This document shows, piece after piece, positions 35,003-43,194 of a DNA stretch of 64,000 nucleotides. Position 1 is the stretch's first letter, and every line of letters starts with the position of its first letter. The DNA lies in the NCBI GenBank assembly GCA_022652485.1, contig JALCRK010000002.1, positions 106,781 to 170,780 of the forward strand. Reading direction: 5' to 3'. Source of the stretch: Sphingobium sp. (GTDB taxonomy: Bacteria; Pseudomonadota; Alphaproteobacteria; Sphingomonadales; Sphingomonadaceae). The position numbers were made by a program, and so were the translations under genes. Below the pieces are notes generated by a model, which worked only from the letters and a program-made list of their open reading frames with translations, searched no databases and was not told the DNA's origin.

Positions 35003-35872
35003 TTACCCGGCCAAACTCGCCGAGCCGTTGCTCAATATGGTGGTCTGACGCTCAAGACAGATTGCCCGAAAACTGAACTCGGCCTCATTTCGCCATATCT
35101 CGACGCTCACGGTTTCCCCCGGATAGATAATCCCGGCGAAGCGGCAGGATATCCGGCGCAGGCGCGATGCATCAAAATCGCAAACGGCTTTCACGATGGC
35201 ATGGGCGGCGATCCCGTAGCTGATCAGGCCATGCAATATGGGCCGGTCGAATCCCGCGGCGCGCGCGGCCGCGACCTCCACATGCAACGGGTTCGGATCG
35301 GCGCACAACCGCCCGATCAGCGCCGTCTCGGGCCGTGTGGGCAGGTTCACCACCATATCGGGCGCCCCGGCTTGCGGCGAGGGAGCAGGCGGACGTGCGG
35401 CTGTCGGCGCGGCGCCCTTGCTGAAACCGCCATCTCCTCGGCAGAAATTCGACTGCCGCATCGTCGCAATGAGGCGGTTGCTGTCAGCATCGATGAGATC
35501 CCGCTCAAAGATTACGACCGCACCCTTCCCGGGCCCCTTATCGATGACATCCGTCACCCGCGCCTTGCTGACGACCCTGGCCGCGACCGGAATTTCTCCA
35601 TGAAGCTCCAGCTCCTGCTCGCCATGAACGATTTTCTTCCAGTCTATCCCGGTGTCGAGATCCCGCATCCAGAACCCCGGATGCGCGATCGCGACCGGCA
35701 TGGTAGGCGCCGCCCGAAGATCCTTCTCGTAACAATAGCGCAGCGCCTTCTCGTCGAGCGGATCATGGCCATAGCCGATTCCCAGCGCATACAGCATGGT
35801 GTCACGCTCGGTGTAGCTCTGCTCCACCGCGGGGATATCGAGGGCCAGCAGATGATCGGGGTCAATTGCCAT
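35003..35872 (-). CDS. MaoC-like (hydratase-2 type) enoyl-CoA hydratase
   Basis: The 289-residue protein has the double hot-dog form seen in hydratase-2. The N-terminal half carries YTERDTMLYALGIGYGHDPL, and the C-terminal half the hydratase-2 motif CADPNPLHVEVAAARAAGF followed by RPILHGLISYG, with catalytic Asp and His. It hydrates trans-2-enoyl-CoA to (R)-3-hydroxyacyl-CoA. It is the last gene of the second reverse operon and overlaps the CoA ligase gene by 11 bp. Confidence 0.9.
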   Translation of the reverse strand: MAIDPDHLLALDIPAVEQSYTERDTMLYALGIGYGHDPLDEKALRYCYEKDLRAAPTMPVAIAHPGFWMRDLDTGIDWKKIVHGEQELELHGEIPVAARVVSKARVTDVIDKGPGKGAVVIFERDLIDADSNRLIATMRQSNFCRGDGGFSKGAAPTAARPPAPSPQAGAPDMVVNLPTRPETALIGRLCADPNPLHVEVAAARAAGFDRPILHGLISYGIAAHAIVKAVCDFDASRLRRISCRFAGIIYPGETVSVEIWRNEAEFSFRAICLERQTTILSNGSASLAG

Positions 35873-37256
35873 GAGGCGTTCCGAGATCGGGAGGGTTTCT
35901 CAAGGTCAGCGACACCTTCCTCGCCCCAGGTCGTTCGAACGAGCCAAATGGGACGATCTGGACATCCGTCTTCACGGAGAGGCGATTGCGCACGCGACGC
36001 TCAACCTCTTCCTTCAGGGCCGGATCACCTTCCTCGCCCCGCTCTTCGCCCCGCTCGACCAGGATTTTCAGGTTGGATTGTGTCGAATGCCCTTCAAAAT
36101 CGGCGAGCACGCGCATCACGCCACTGGCCGCAGGAAGCAGCTCGCCGACGATCTCCTGGACCGCAGACGGGAACAGATTGACGCCCCGCACGATCAGCAT
36201 GTCGTCTGTCCGCCCGACGCAGCGGATCATCGGCCCTGTCCGCCCGCAGGGGCAGCTATCGTCCACAACCTCGACATGGTCGCCGCTGCGGAAGCGCAAA
36301 ACCGGGGAGGCTTCGCGTACAAGCCCGGTATAGACCAGTTCGCCCGAGGTGCCGGGCGTAAAGGGTATCACCTCGCCTGTTTCCGGATCGATCAGCTCTG
36401 CCAGGATGAAATCGGGCGCGACCATGTGCATTCCGCGCTGGTGTTCGCATTCCGCCCAGTACATGACGCCCAGATCGGTGCCGCCCATATTCTCGGTGAC
36501 TTTCGCCCCCCAGATCGACTCCAGCTGCTCGCGGATGGCGGGAATACCGCCACCCGGCTCACCGCCCACAACCAGACGCGACACGCCCAGCTGATTGGCC
36601 GGAATGCCAATGGTCGCCTCAGCGATCTGACCCAGGTAAAGGAGGAAATTCGGCGTCGCGAAAATCACCTCCGGGCGCAGATCCCGGCACGCCACCAGAA
36701 GGCGGTCCACCCCGCCATCAGCGCCGATCGGCAGATCGAGGGCGCCCATATACTGAATCGCCTGGAAAACGGGCAGGCCGCCGACAAAGCCCTTGCTGAG
36801 CGACAGTCCATGCAAAACCTTGTTGCCGGCGCGGATACCGCAGGCGAAGAGACTGCGCGCACTCGCCTCTGTCCAGACCTGCACATCCCTCTCCGTAAGC
36901 CCGACATAGGCCGGACTGCCCGTCGTGCCGGACGAGGCCTGCATCTGGATGAGATCCGCCGGATCGGCGGCGAGATGCTCTCCGAAGGGCGGCGACGCGG
37001 CAAGACTGTCGCGCAGATCCTGCTTTACCGTAAACGGCACCCGCGCCAGATCTTCCACAGAACCGATGTCATCCCAGTCAATGCCGGCCGCGGCAAAGCG
37101 CTTCTGATAGAAAGTGGAATGCTCCTTCAGATAAGCCAGCTGGCTACGCAGCCGCTCGTTCTGAATTTGTCTTACCTCGTCAGGTGATGCGGCTTCGATG
37201 GGATCGAAGAACCTTGCATCCGCTTTCGCTGCCCGGTCCGGCATTACGCGTTGCAT
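35862..37256 (-). CDS. Phenylacetate-CoA ligase-like AMP-forming CoA ligase
   Basis: The 464-residue ANL enzyme of the PaaK group has the P-loop-like ASSGTTGSPAYVGLTERD, the motif TENMGGTDLGVMYWAECE, RFRSGDHVEVVDDSCPCGRTGPM and RTDDMLIVRGVNLFPSAVQ. It activates a carboxylic acid, often aromatic or polycyclic, to its CoA ester. It is the probable CoA entry step for this pathway. ATG 37256 (preceded by TTG) follows GAGGGGG by 9 nt. Confidence 0.92.
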   Translation of the reverse strand: MQRVMPDRAAKADARFFDPIEAASPDEVRQIQNERLRSQLAYLKEHSTFYQKRFAAAGIDWDDIGSVEDLARVPFTVKQDLRDSLAASPPFGEHLAADPADLIQMQASSGTTGSPAYVGLTERDVQVWTEASARSLFACGIRAGNKVLHGLSLSKGFVGGLPVFQAIQYMGALDLPIGADGGVDRLLVACRDLRPEVIFATPNFLLYLGQIAEATIGIPANQLGVSRLVVGGEPGGGIPAIREQLESIWGAKVTENMGGTDLGVMYWAECEHQRGMHMVAPDFILAELIDPETGEVIPFTPGTSGELVYTGLVREASPVLRFRSGDHVEVVDDSCPCGRTGPMIRCVGRTDDMLIVRGVNLFPSAVQEIVGELLPAASGVMRVLADFEGHSTQSNLKILVERGEERGEEGDPALKEEVERRVRNRLSVKTDVQIVPFGSFERPGARKVSLTLRNPPDLGTPHGN

Positions 37257-37271
37257 CAATCGAAACCCCCT

Positions 37272-38084
37272 CTACAGAGTCGACGAAGGCGCGAAGACAG
37301 GCTTGCGCTTTTCGAGATGGGAATGCAGACCTTCCTGAAGGTCCGGACCCACCAGGCCCATATACTCCAGCGCCAGCGACGCGTCGAAGATCGGCCCCGC
37401 CTGGCGCAGCCAGTTGTTCAGAGAATATTTGGTCCAGCGAATGGCGCTCTGAGAGCCGTGCGCCAGCCTGCCCGCGATATCCTCGGCGCGCGCATCGAGA
37501 TCGGCATCATCCACGCACATGCTGATCAGGCCCATACGTTCCGCGTCCTCACCAGAAACCGGGTCGCACAGGAGGAGATACATTTTCGATTTCGCCATCC
37601 CACAGAGGAGAGGCCAGATGATTGCGGCATGGTCGCCAGCCGCCACGCCAAGCCGCGTATGGCCATCGACCATTCTGCAGTCGCGCGAGGCAATGGTGAT
37701 GTCGGCCAGAAGGCCGCACACGAGCCCGGCACCCACAGCAACACCCCGCATCGCGCTCACAATGGGCTTTGAACAATTTATGATGCCATAGACTATATCG
37801 CGAGACTCTTTCCAGGCGCGGGCCCGCTCTTCAAAGTCGACGACCATTTCCTCGATCATCTTGAAATCGCCGCCCGCTGAAAAGGTGTTTCCGTCGCCGG
37901 TCAGGATGACGGCATTGACCGTGGGATCCTTGTCGATGATCGACCAGATTTCCGCCAGCTCCGCATGCATGGCCTTGTCTGCGGAATTCATTTTCCCATT
38001 GCTCAGCTTCACACGGAGCACGGCAGGCTCGGGCCTGTCGAACTTCAAACGGGTAAAGTGCGAATAGCGAACGTCTTCAACCAC
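37272..38084 (-). CDS. Enoyl-CoA hydratase/isomerase (crotonase) family protein
   Basis: The 270-residue crotonase has the oxyanion-hole segments [13 protein letters not shown] and [21 protein letters not shown], and [19 protein letters not shown] in the place where the two catalytic glutamates usually lie; the GDH segment suggests a different acid/base. The C-terminus is shorter than in FadB-type proteins. It probably handles a branched or cyclic enoyl-CoA. It lies 15 bp before the CoA ligase gene in the reverse operon. Confidence 0.88.
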   Translation of the reverse strand: MVEDVRYSHFTRLKFDRPEPAVLRVKLSNGKMNSADKAMHAELAEIWSIIDKDPTVNAVILTGDGNTFSAGGDFKMIEEMVVDFEERARAWKESRDIVYGIINCSKPIVSAMRGVAVGAGLVCGLLADITIASRDCRMVDGHTRLGVAAGDHAAIIWPLLCGMAKSKMYLLLCDPVSGEDAERMGLISMCVDDADLDARAEDIAGRLAHGSQSAIRWTKYSLNNWLRQAGPIFDASLALEYMGLVGPDLQEGLHSHLEKRKPVFAPSSTL

Positions 38085-38123
38085 AATAGTCTCCTAGATC
38101 TAGATATATCCCGATTGGCTGGA

Positions 38124-39302
38124 TCACGATGTCGGCAACTCCAGCACCTGTTTTGCCAAGATATTGCGCTGTATCTCGTTACTGCCGCCATATATTGAAG
38201 CGGGCCTGGCCTTGAAGAAGGGCGCCAGGATATTGATAAACCGCCGGTCAATGGTGACATCACCCCCAAGGCCGCCAGCCGGGCCCGCTGTCTCGATGAT
38301 GAGATCCGCAATCCGCTGGAACAACTCCGTCGAGAAAATCTTGAGCAGCGAAACATCCGGCCCAAGCTCCTCGCCCCGCGCGACCTGACCGGCGAAATGA
38401 TGATAGATGTCGGAAAGATGCGCGACATCGAGGTCCAGCGCCGCCATCTTGTCGACGAAGAGCGGATCATCGAGCGTCCCGGCTGCGGCAGCCACCGAAC
38501 GCAATACCTGCAAGCCATATTCCGGCATTTTCGGACTACCGAGCATGATCCGTTCAAAGCCCAGCAGGGACTTTGCGACCGACCATCCGCCGTTCAGCGG
38601 GCCGACCAGATTTGCCGCCGGTGTCCGCACATCATCAAAGAATACTTCCGACAGCTCCTCATGCCCCGCAATGTCCTTGATCGGCCGGATGCGGATGCCG
38701 GGGCTCGCCAGATCGACCAGCAGGAAGCTGATGCCCTTTTGCTTGGGCGCGTCCGCATCCGTGCGCACAAGCACGAAGATATGCGTCACGTCGAACGACA
38801 ATGTTGTCCAGATTTTCTGGCCGTTGATGACAAATTCGTCGCCATCCAGACGCGCCTCGGTGCGCAGACTGGCAAGATCCGAACCGGAATTGGGCTCGGA
38901 ATAGCCCTGGCACCAGCGGTCTTCGCACGCCAGAATGCGCGGCAGAAAGCGCTCCCGCTGCTCCTCCGTGCCATAGCGCATCAACACCGGCCCCACCATG
39001 ACGATGCCATGATCCTGGAAGCGCGCGATACCCCACCGCTCCTGCTCCTCCAGGAAGATGAGCAGCTTCGCCGGCGAAAGCCCCATCCCGCCATATTGGG
39101 TCGGCCAGTTGGGCGCTATCCAGCCCTTCGCGGCCATGCGACGGAACCAGCCGCCATTTTCTCGCCAGAACAGCCGCCGGGGAGGAAAACGCAGCGACTG
39201 CGGATAATTTTCCTCGAATTCGGCCCGAACAATCGCGCGAAACGCATCATCATCCAGCGCATTCCAGTCCCGCTCCTGCGGAACGCCAAATTGCACGGTC
39301 AT
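38124..39302 (-). CDS. Acyl-CoA dehydrogenase (catalytic-type subunit)
   Basis: The 392-residue flavoprotein has the family motifs WCQGYSEPNSGSDLASLRTEA, FVINGQKIWTTLS (flavin binding), and the C-terminal IYGGSNEIQRNILAKQ. It introduces a 2,3 double bond in an acyl-CoA and passes electrons to ETF. It overlaps the next acyl-CoA dehydrogenase gene by 4 bp, an arrangement known for alpha2beta2 enzymes of steroid degradation. Confidence 0.93.
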   Translation of the reverse strand: MTVQFGVPQERDWNALDDDAFRAIVRAEFEENYPQSLRFPPRRLFWRENGGWFRRMAAKGWIAPNWPTQYGGMGLSPAKLLIFLEEQERWGIARFQDHGIVMVGPVLMRYGTEEQRERFLPRILACEDRWCQGYSEPNSGSDLASLRTEARLDGDEFVINGQKIWTTLSFDVTHIFVLVRTDADAPKQKGISFLLVDLASPGIRIRPIKDIAGHEELSEVFFDDVRTPAANLVGPLNGGWSVAKSLLGFERIMLGSPKMPEYGLQVLRSVAAAAGTLDDPLFVDKMAALDLDVAHLSDIYHHFAGQVARGEELGPDVSLLKIFSTELFQRIADLIIETAGPAGGLGGDVTIDRRFINILAPFFKARPASIYGGSNEIQRNILAKQVLELPTS

Positions 39303-40444
39303 GCCGCAATCTCCGTTGAATCATGATCGCCTCTGGTCAGCTGCGAATAACGACGGCGATGCGCACTGGCGTTGCCGAGCCAGGCCGAGAGGGCGAGCGT
39401 ACGGTTCAAAAACAGTCCGAGGCCATACTCGTCGGCATAGCCAATGGCGCCGTGCAGCTGGATAGCCTGACTGCAAATCAGGTGCGCGGCCTGGGCCGCT
39501 CGTGCCTTCGCGCCGCTTGCAACAGCCGATTGGCGCGCCAAGGATGCGGCGGGATCATCCAGCACCCGCGCGGCCGCGCCCACAGCCGCCTCCGCAAGAC
39601 GCCACTGGATCCAAAGATCGACGGCTTTATGCTGCAAAGCCTGAAAGCTGCCGATCGCCACACCGAATTGCTTGCGGGTGCGGAGATATTCCAGAGTCAT
39701 AACAAGAGCCTGGCTCATCGCGCCAACCAGTTCGGCGCTGGTGACCACCAGGGCCGCATTGATTGCACGGTCCAGCGCTTCGCGAGCGGCCGCGCCGGTG
39801 GCGATGCGCCGTGCCGGATCGACGATCACGTTGTCGACTATCATCCACGCGTAAGAGGTGCCATCCGCAGCCAGCTCCATGCGAAGCGTCAATCCGGCCG
39901 TGGCGCGATCCAGCCAGTACAGGGATATCCCCTCGCCTTCCTGAACGCTGACGATAAACGCATCGGCTGCCGATGGAACGACAAACCGGCTCTCGCCCTC
40001 GAGAACGGTCTGGCCATCAACCTCCCGCCCGCGAATGCCGGGCATGTCCCATGAGGAGCCGACGGCGGAATTCTGCCAGGCTACGGCGGCGAGCAATTCG
40101 CCCTGAGCGATTGCAGCCAGCCTGTCCTGCCAGAGATCGGGATCTTCCGCCCCGAGGAGTGCCTGCACCGCCAGAATGCCGACGGCGACATAGGGGTCTG
40201 GGAAAGCCCCGCGGCCAAGCTCCTCGGCGACCAGCGCTGCGGGGGTCACCCCAAGACCAAGCCCTCCCGCGGCCTCCGGCACCATGATTGCGAGCCACCC
40301 CTGTTCGGCGATCTGCCTCCATGCCTGCGGGTCGGTCGCGCGGTTCGCATCCCGGAACTGCCGCGCATGATCAGGCCGCGCACGCACGAAGGCGGCAGCG
40401 GTGTCCCGCAGCATGACAAGCGTTTCGTCCATATCACCGCTCAT
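39299..40444 (-). CDS. Acyl-CoA dehydrogenase (partner-type subunit)
   Basis: The 381-residue protein is a more divergent acyl-CoA dehydrogenase. It keeps MVPEAAGGLGLGVTPAALVAEELGRG (in parts), AAVAWQNSAVG, TRKQFGVAIGSFQALQHKAVD and the C-terminal AIQLHGAIGYADEYGLGLFLNR, but the first half lacks the SEPxxGSD flavin motif. With the preceding gene it probably forms a heterotetramer. ATG 40444 lies beside the stop of the citryl-CoA-lyase-like gene. Confidence 0.88.
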   Translation of the reverse strand: MSGDMDETLVMLRDTAAAFVRARPDHARQFRDANRATDPQAWRQIAEQGWLAIMVPEAAGGLGLGVTPAALVAEELGRGAFPDPYVAVGILAVQALLGAEDPDLWQDRLAAIAQGELLAAVAWQNSAVGSSWDMPGIRGREVDGQTVLEGESRFVVPSAADAFIVSVQEGEGISLYWLDRATAGLTLRMELAADGTSYAWMIVDNVIVDPARRIATGAAAREALDRAINAALVVTSAELVGAMSQALVMTLEYLRTRKQFGVAIGSFQALQHKAVDLWIQWRLAEAAVGAAARVLDDPAASLARQSAVASGAKARAAQAAHLICSQAIQLHGAIGYADEYGLGLFLNRTLALSAWLGNASAHRRRYSQLTRGDHDSTEIAA

Positions 40445-40446
40445 TT

Positions 40447-41211
40447 TCAAGCGGCCTGCGGATCGACAAAGGCAACGGCATGAGCGGCAGCGTCCCAGAT
40501 CGCCCTGCCTGACGGGTTGACCTGCTCCTCGGCCAGATGGCCCACAAGGCCAATGCAGCGGCTGATGATGATGAAACCGCGCATGATGCGGATGGGGATT
40601 CCGATTTCGAGAAACAGGGCCGAAATGCCGGCCGGCGCGTTGATCGTGAAATGGCGGCCCATTGCGGCATCGACATGGCGGCCCAGCAACTTGAGCGCGG
40701 CAACATATTTACCGGAAACGCCCTCCCGCTCCCCGACCGCAAAGAGCGCGGGCGTGCGCGGATCGTCTGGCTTGTGGTGCGGCTGGCCGAAACCGGGAAT
40801 GAGCGCGCGATCCGCGCGATAGCGTTCCACGATCGCCTCCGCGGCTTTGTCCTGATCGTCGGCGGCGACAATTTCCTCCAGAAGCGGCGCCACCAGCTCC
40901 ACGGTGCCGACAAATTGATCCCCGACCCCCAGAATGCCGGCGGCCACGGCACCCTGCAGCGATTCGGGAGCGCCGAGATAGGTGAGTCGGGAAACGATCG
41001 CGCTTTGCGTCATGCCGTGTTCGGCCATTGTGACGATGGCCGCCTCGACGATCGCGCGCTGCGCCTGCGTAGGCGCCGTGCCCATGATATGGAGATAGAG
41101 ATACTCGATCAGCGAAACCTTGCCGATCAGCTCTTCACAAAGATCGCTTCCACGCACAAAAATCTGCTGTTCATTATATGTACAAATCGATGTCGTACCT
41201 GTCCTGGCCAT
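40447..41211 (-). CDS. Citryl-CoA-lyase-like protein (short citrate synthase family)
   Basis: The 254-residue protein matches the short citrate-synthase relatives: DLCEELIGKVSLIEYLYLHIMG, LTYLGAPESLQGAVAAGILG, PGFGQPHHKPDDPRTPALF with the conserved His, and FLEIGIPIRIMRGFIIISRCIGLVGHLAEE (in parts). It lacks the large N-terminal part of citrate synthase. It may cleave a citryl-CoA-type or related acyl-CoA. It is the first gene of the second reverse operon, 56 bp from operator site 7. Confidence 0.85.
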   Translation of the reverse strand: MARTGTTSICTYNEQQIFVRGSDLCEELIGKVSLIEYLYLHIMGTAPTQAQRAIVEAAIVTMAEHGMTQSAIVSRLTYLGAPESLQGAVAAGILGVGDQFVGTVELVAPLLEEIVAADDQDKAAEAIVERYRADRALIPGFGQPHHKPDDPRTPALFAVGEREGVSGKYVAALKLLGRHVDAAMGRHFTINAPAGISALFLEIGIPIRIMRGFIIISRCIGLVGHLAEEQVNPSGRAIWDAAAHAVAFVDPQAA

Positions 41212-41266
41212 CGCAAAACCCTGCTCCGTAAATCGTGGATTCCCCCACCCGAAGGCGACCTATAAC

Positions 41267-41300
41267 TTCATAATTCAGATAATGTCTACATCTATCTGAA
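41267..41300. promoter_or_regulatory. Paired 14-bp operator (site 7)
   Basis: TTCATAATTCAGAT (41267-41280) and TACATCTATCTGAA (41287-41300) are 20 bp apart. They contain a perfect 10-bp inverted repeat, AATTCAGATA/TATCTGAATT, at 41272-41281 and 41293-41302. The core ATGTAGACATNATCT (reverse strand) recurs at site 2. The site lies before the reverse operon and could also serve the forward barrel gene at 41691. Confidence 0.6.
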
Positions 41301-41423
41301 TTTGATGAAGGGGATGACGGTGGCGGACCCGGCATCCCTTTGGCGCTTTCCCGCGCGACGCACCGCCCCCTGCCCCGCCAGTACGGGCGTGGGGCATTTG
41401 CGAAATTGACTTCACAGGAGTGA

Positions 41424-41678
41424 ATGGATACATCTCCGCGCACCGTCCCCGGCGCCCCCTCGGTGGACGGCATCGAAGGAGTGCTCGCAGCCCGCGATTC
41501 TTCGACTACACGGAATTTTGTGTCTGCCGCAATCCCTGCGGAAGACCGCAGCATTGTTGTTCAAAGGATCCCTCGAAGCCGTGCATCTCGACGCCTTAGC
41601 GGACTTGATCGGCATCTGTGCCAGACCTGTTTTCGGTGGGAATCAGTATCGGTGCCGCCCGGATACGCCCGCAATTGA
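41424..41678 (+). CDS. Possible small ORF in the leader of the barrel gene
   Basis: The 84-residue frame from ATG 41424 follows an AGGAG site. The product (MDTSPRTVPGAPSVDGIEG and later RFVSA-like, LCQTCFRWES) has no recognised domain and could be chance or a gene remnant. A TTCAC-AGGA-GTGAA palindrome (41411-41424), similar to the island operators, overlaps its ribosome site. Confidence 0.25.
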   Translation: MDTSPRTVPGAPSVDGIEGVLAARDSSTTRNFVSAAIPAEDRSIVVQRIPRSRASRRLSGLDRHLCQTCFRWESVSVPPGYARN

Positions 41679-41690
41679 TGGAGACCATAG

Positions 41691-42575
41691 ATGACCCCGG
41701 AAGATATCCAATGGCCAGACCTGGCCCCCGGTGCGACGCCGGTGATGCATCACGGCACGCTGCTGGGCCGTCCTTTTGAAGAGCTGGCCAGAATAGCGGC
41801 GCTTTCCGGGTGCAGCGCCCTCACCCTGCCGCCAAACATGGCCCGCGATCTCGCCAAGGGCGCTTCGGGACGGTCGGGCAAAGACGCCATCAGCATCGCG
41901 GCGGATTACGGAATCGCGCTGACCCATCTGGATCCCATCATGTGCTGGCTGCCGCGCTGGCAACCCGATCCCACCAACGGAGCCTTGCCTCTCGATATCT
42001 ACGACGTGCCGCTTGACGATGTCTTCAGGGCGACCGACGCGCTCGGGATCGGATCGATCAGCATATTGGGCGCATTTCCGCCCGGTTCGAACAGCATTAC
42101 CGAGATCATGGACAATTTCGGCAGGTTATGCGAGCGCGCGGCGCGCCATGCGGTTCGCTGCGATATCGAGTTTGTGCCCTTCTGGGGGATCGCCGATCTG
42201 GCGACCGCCTGGCATATTCTTCAACAGGTCAACGCCCCGAATACCGGCATCATGTTTGATTTCTGGCATTATTGCCGGGGCAAGCGCGACGACGATCTGT
42301 TGCGGAGCATCCCCGGCGAGCGCATAGCCGGTGTCCAGTTTGACGACGGCTGGATGACCAAACCAGCGGAGCGGAATATCTACGAGGATACCGGCGCGTT
42401 CCGCGCACCTCCCGGGCAGGGCGAAATGCCGATACGCGAAGTGACCGCGATACTGCGTGAAATGAACGCCCTGAAGAATATAGGGCCAGAGATCCTCTCT
42501 GCGGAGATCTATGCGATGTCGGGCGAGGAGGTCGCACGCACCTGTCGCGAGAGCATGACCTGGGCGCTGAGCTGA
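41691..42575 (+). CDS. Sugar phosphate isomerase/epimerase-like TIM-barrel protein
   Basis: The 294-residue protein resembles the AP-endonuclease-2/xylose-isomerase-like barrel family: a metal Glu in IEFVPFWGIADLATAW, and FDFWHYCRGKRDDDLL, AGVQFDDGWM and EILSAEIYAMSGEE further on. Its role is unknown; members isomerise or split sugars, inositols and related hydroxy-ketones. It is the last island gene before the homogentisate operon. Confidence 0.8.
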   Translation: MTPEDIQWPDLAPGATPVMHHGTLLGRPFEELARIAALSGCSALTLPPNMARDLAKGASGRSGKDAISIAADYGIALTHLDPIMCWLPRWQPDPTNGALPLDIYDVPLDDVFRATDALGIGSISILGAFPPGSNSITEIMDNFGRLCERAARHAVRCDIEFVPFWGIADLATAWHILQQVNAPNTGIMFDFWHYCRGKRDDDLLRSIPGERIAGVQFDDGWMTKPAERNIYEDTGAFRAPPGQGEMPIREVTAILREMNALKNIGPEILSAEIYAMSGEEVARTCRESMTWALS

Positions 42576-42615
42576 CCGTGCAGGTTCCGCCCGTCATGCG
42601 CCGCCCCCGCCCGGA

Positions 42616-43113
42616 CTAATCTCCGGACGCAGCCCCCGCTTCCCCGGAAGCGGAGGAAACCCCGGCATCGAGCAGCCCCGCCGCCATTTCGGTGATGTGG
42701 ACCAGCGAGCGGACGAATTGCTCTAGCGCTTCCGAGGACAGCTTGCCGAATATCTGCTGGTCCAGCTCAAGGGCCTTGGGGACCACCTGATCATAGAGCT
42801 GCCTGCCCGTCTCGCTGAGGCTGAGGCGGTGCGAGCGGCCATCCTGGGGGTTCGGCTGTCGCAGCACCAGCCCGCGACTGGAAAGGCTGATCGCCGCCCG
42901 GCTGACCGTCACCTTGTCCATATGCGTGCGCAGGCAGATTTCCTGCTGGGTCAGGCCGTCGGCCTCCGCGATCACGGCAATCAGCCGCCACTCCGGGATA
43001 GTGAGACCGAACAGCTTGGCATAAGCCTGCGAAATGACGTCGCTCACCATGTTGGAGGCGATCGAGAGGCGATAGGGCAGAAATGCGTCGAGGCGCAGGA
43101 TGCTCTGGGTCAT
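42616..43113 (-). CDS. MarR-family transcriptional regulator
   Basis: The 165-residue protein has a winged helix-turn-helix ([59 protein letters not shown] in parts) and dimerisation helices at both ends. It is divergent from hppD, with two related palindromes between them, so it probably represses the tyrosine catabolic operon and itself. The start at 43113 is chosen over an upstream TTG. Confidence 0.9.
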   Translation of the reverse strand: MTQSILRLDAFLPYRLSIASNMVSDVISQAYAKLFGLTIPEWRLIAVIAEADGLTQQEICLRTHMDKVTVSRAAISLSSRGLVLRQPNPQDGRSHRLSLSETGRQLYDQVVPKALELDQQIFGKLSSEALEQFVRSLVHITEMAAGLLDAGVSSASGEAGAASGD

Positions 43114-43121
43114 CCCAAACA

Positions 43122-43175
43122 AGTATCACTTGACACTATCGCCCGCAAAGCGCAAAAGTCGTTTCAATTGATACT
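43122..43175. promoter_or_regulatory. Two palindromic operator-like sites between marR and hppD
   Basis: AGTATCACTTGACA (43122-43135) and TTTCAATTGATACT (43162-43175) are related in inverted orientation: the second reads AGTATCAATTGAAA on the reverse strand. Each has a TCA-N2-TGA core, and the two centres are 40 bp apart (about four helical turns). They lie in the 81-bp divergent region and are candidate MarR sites. Confidence 0.55.
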
Positions 43176-43194
43176 ATGTGTGCTGGAGAGTGTT

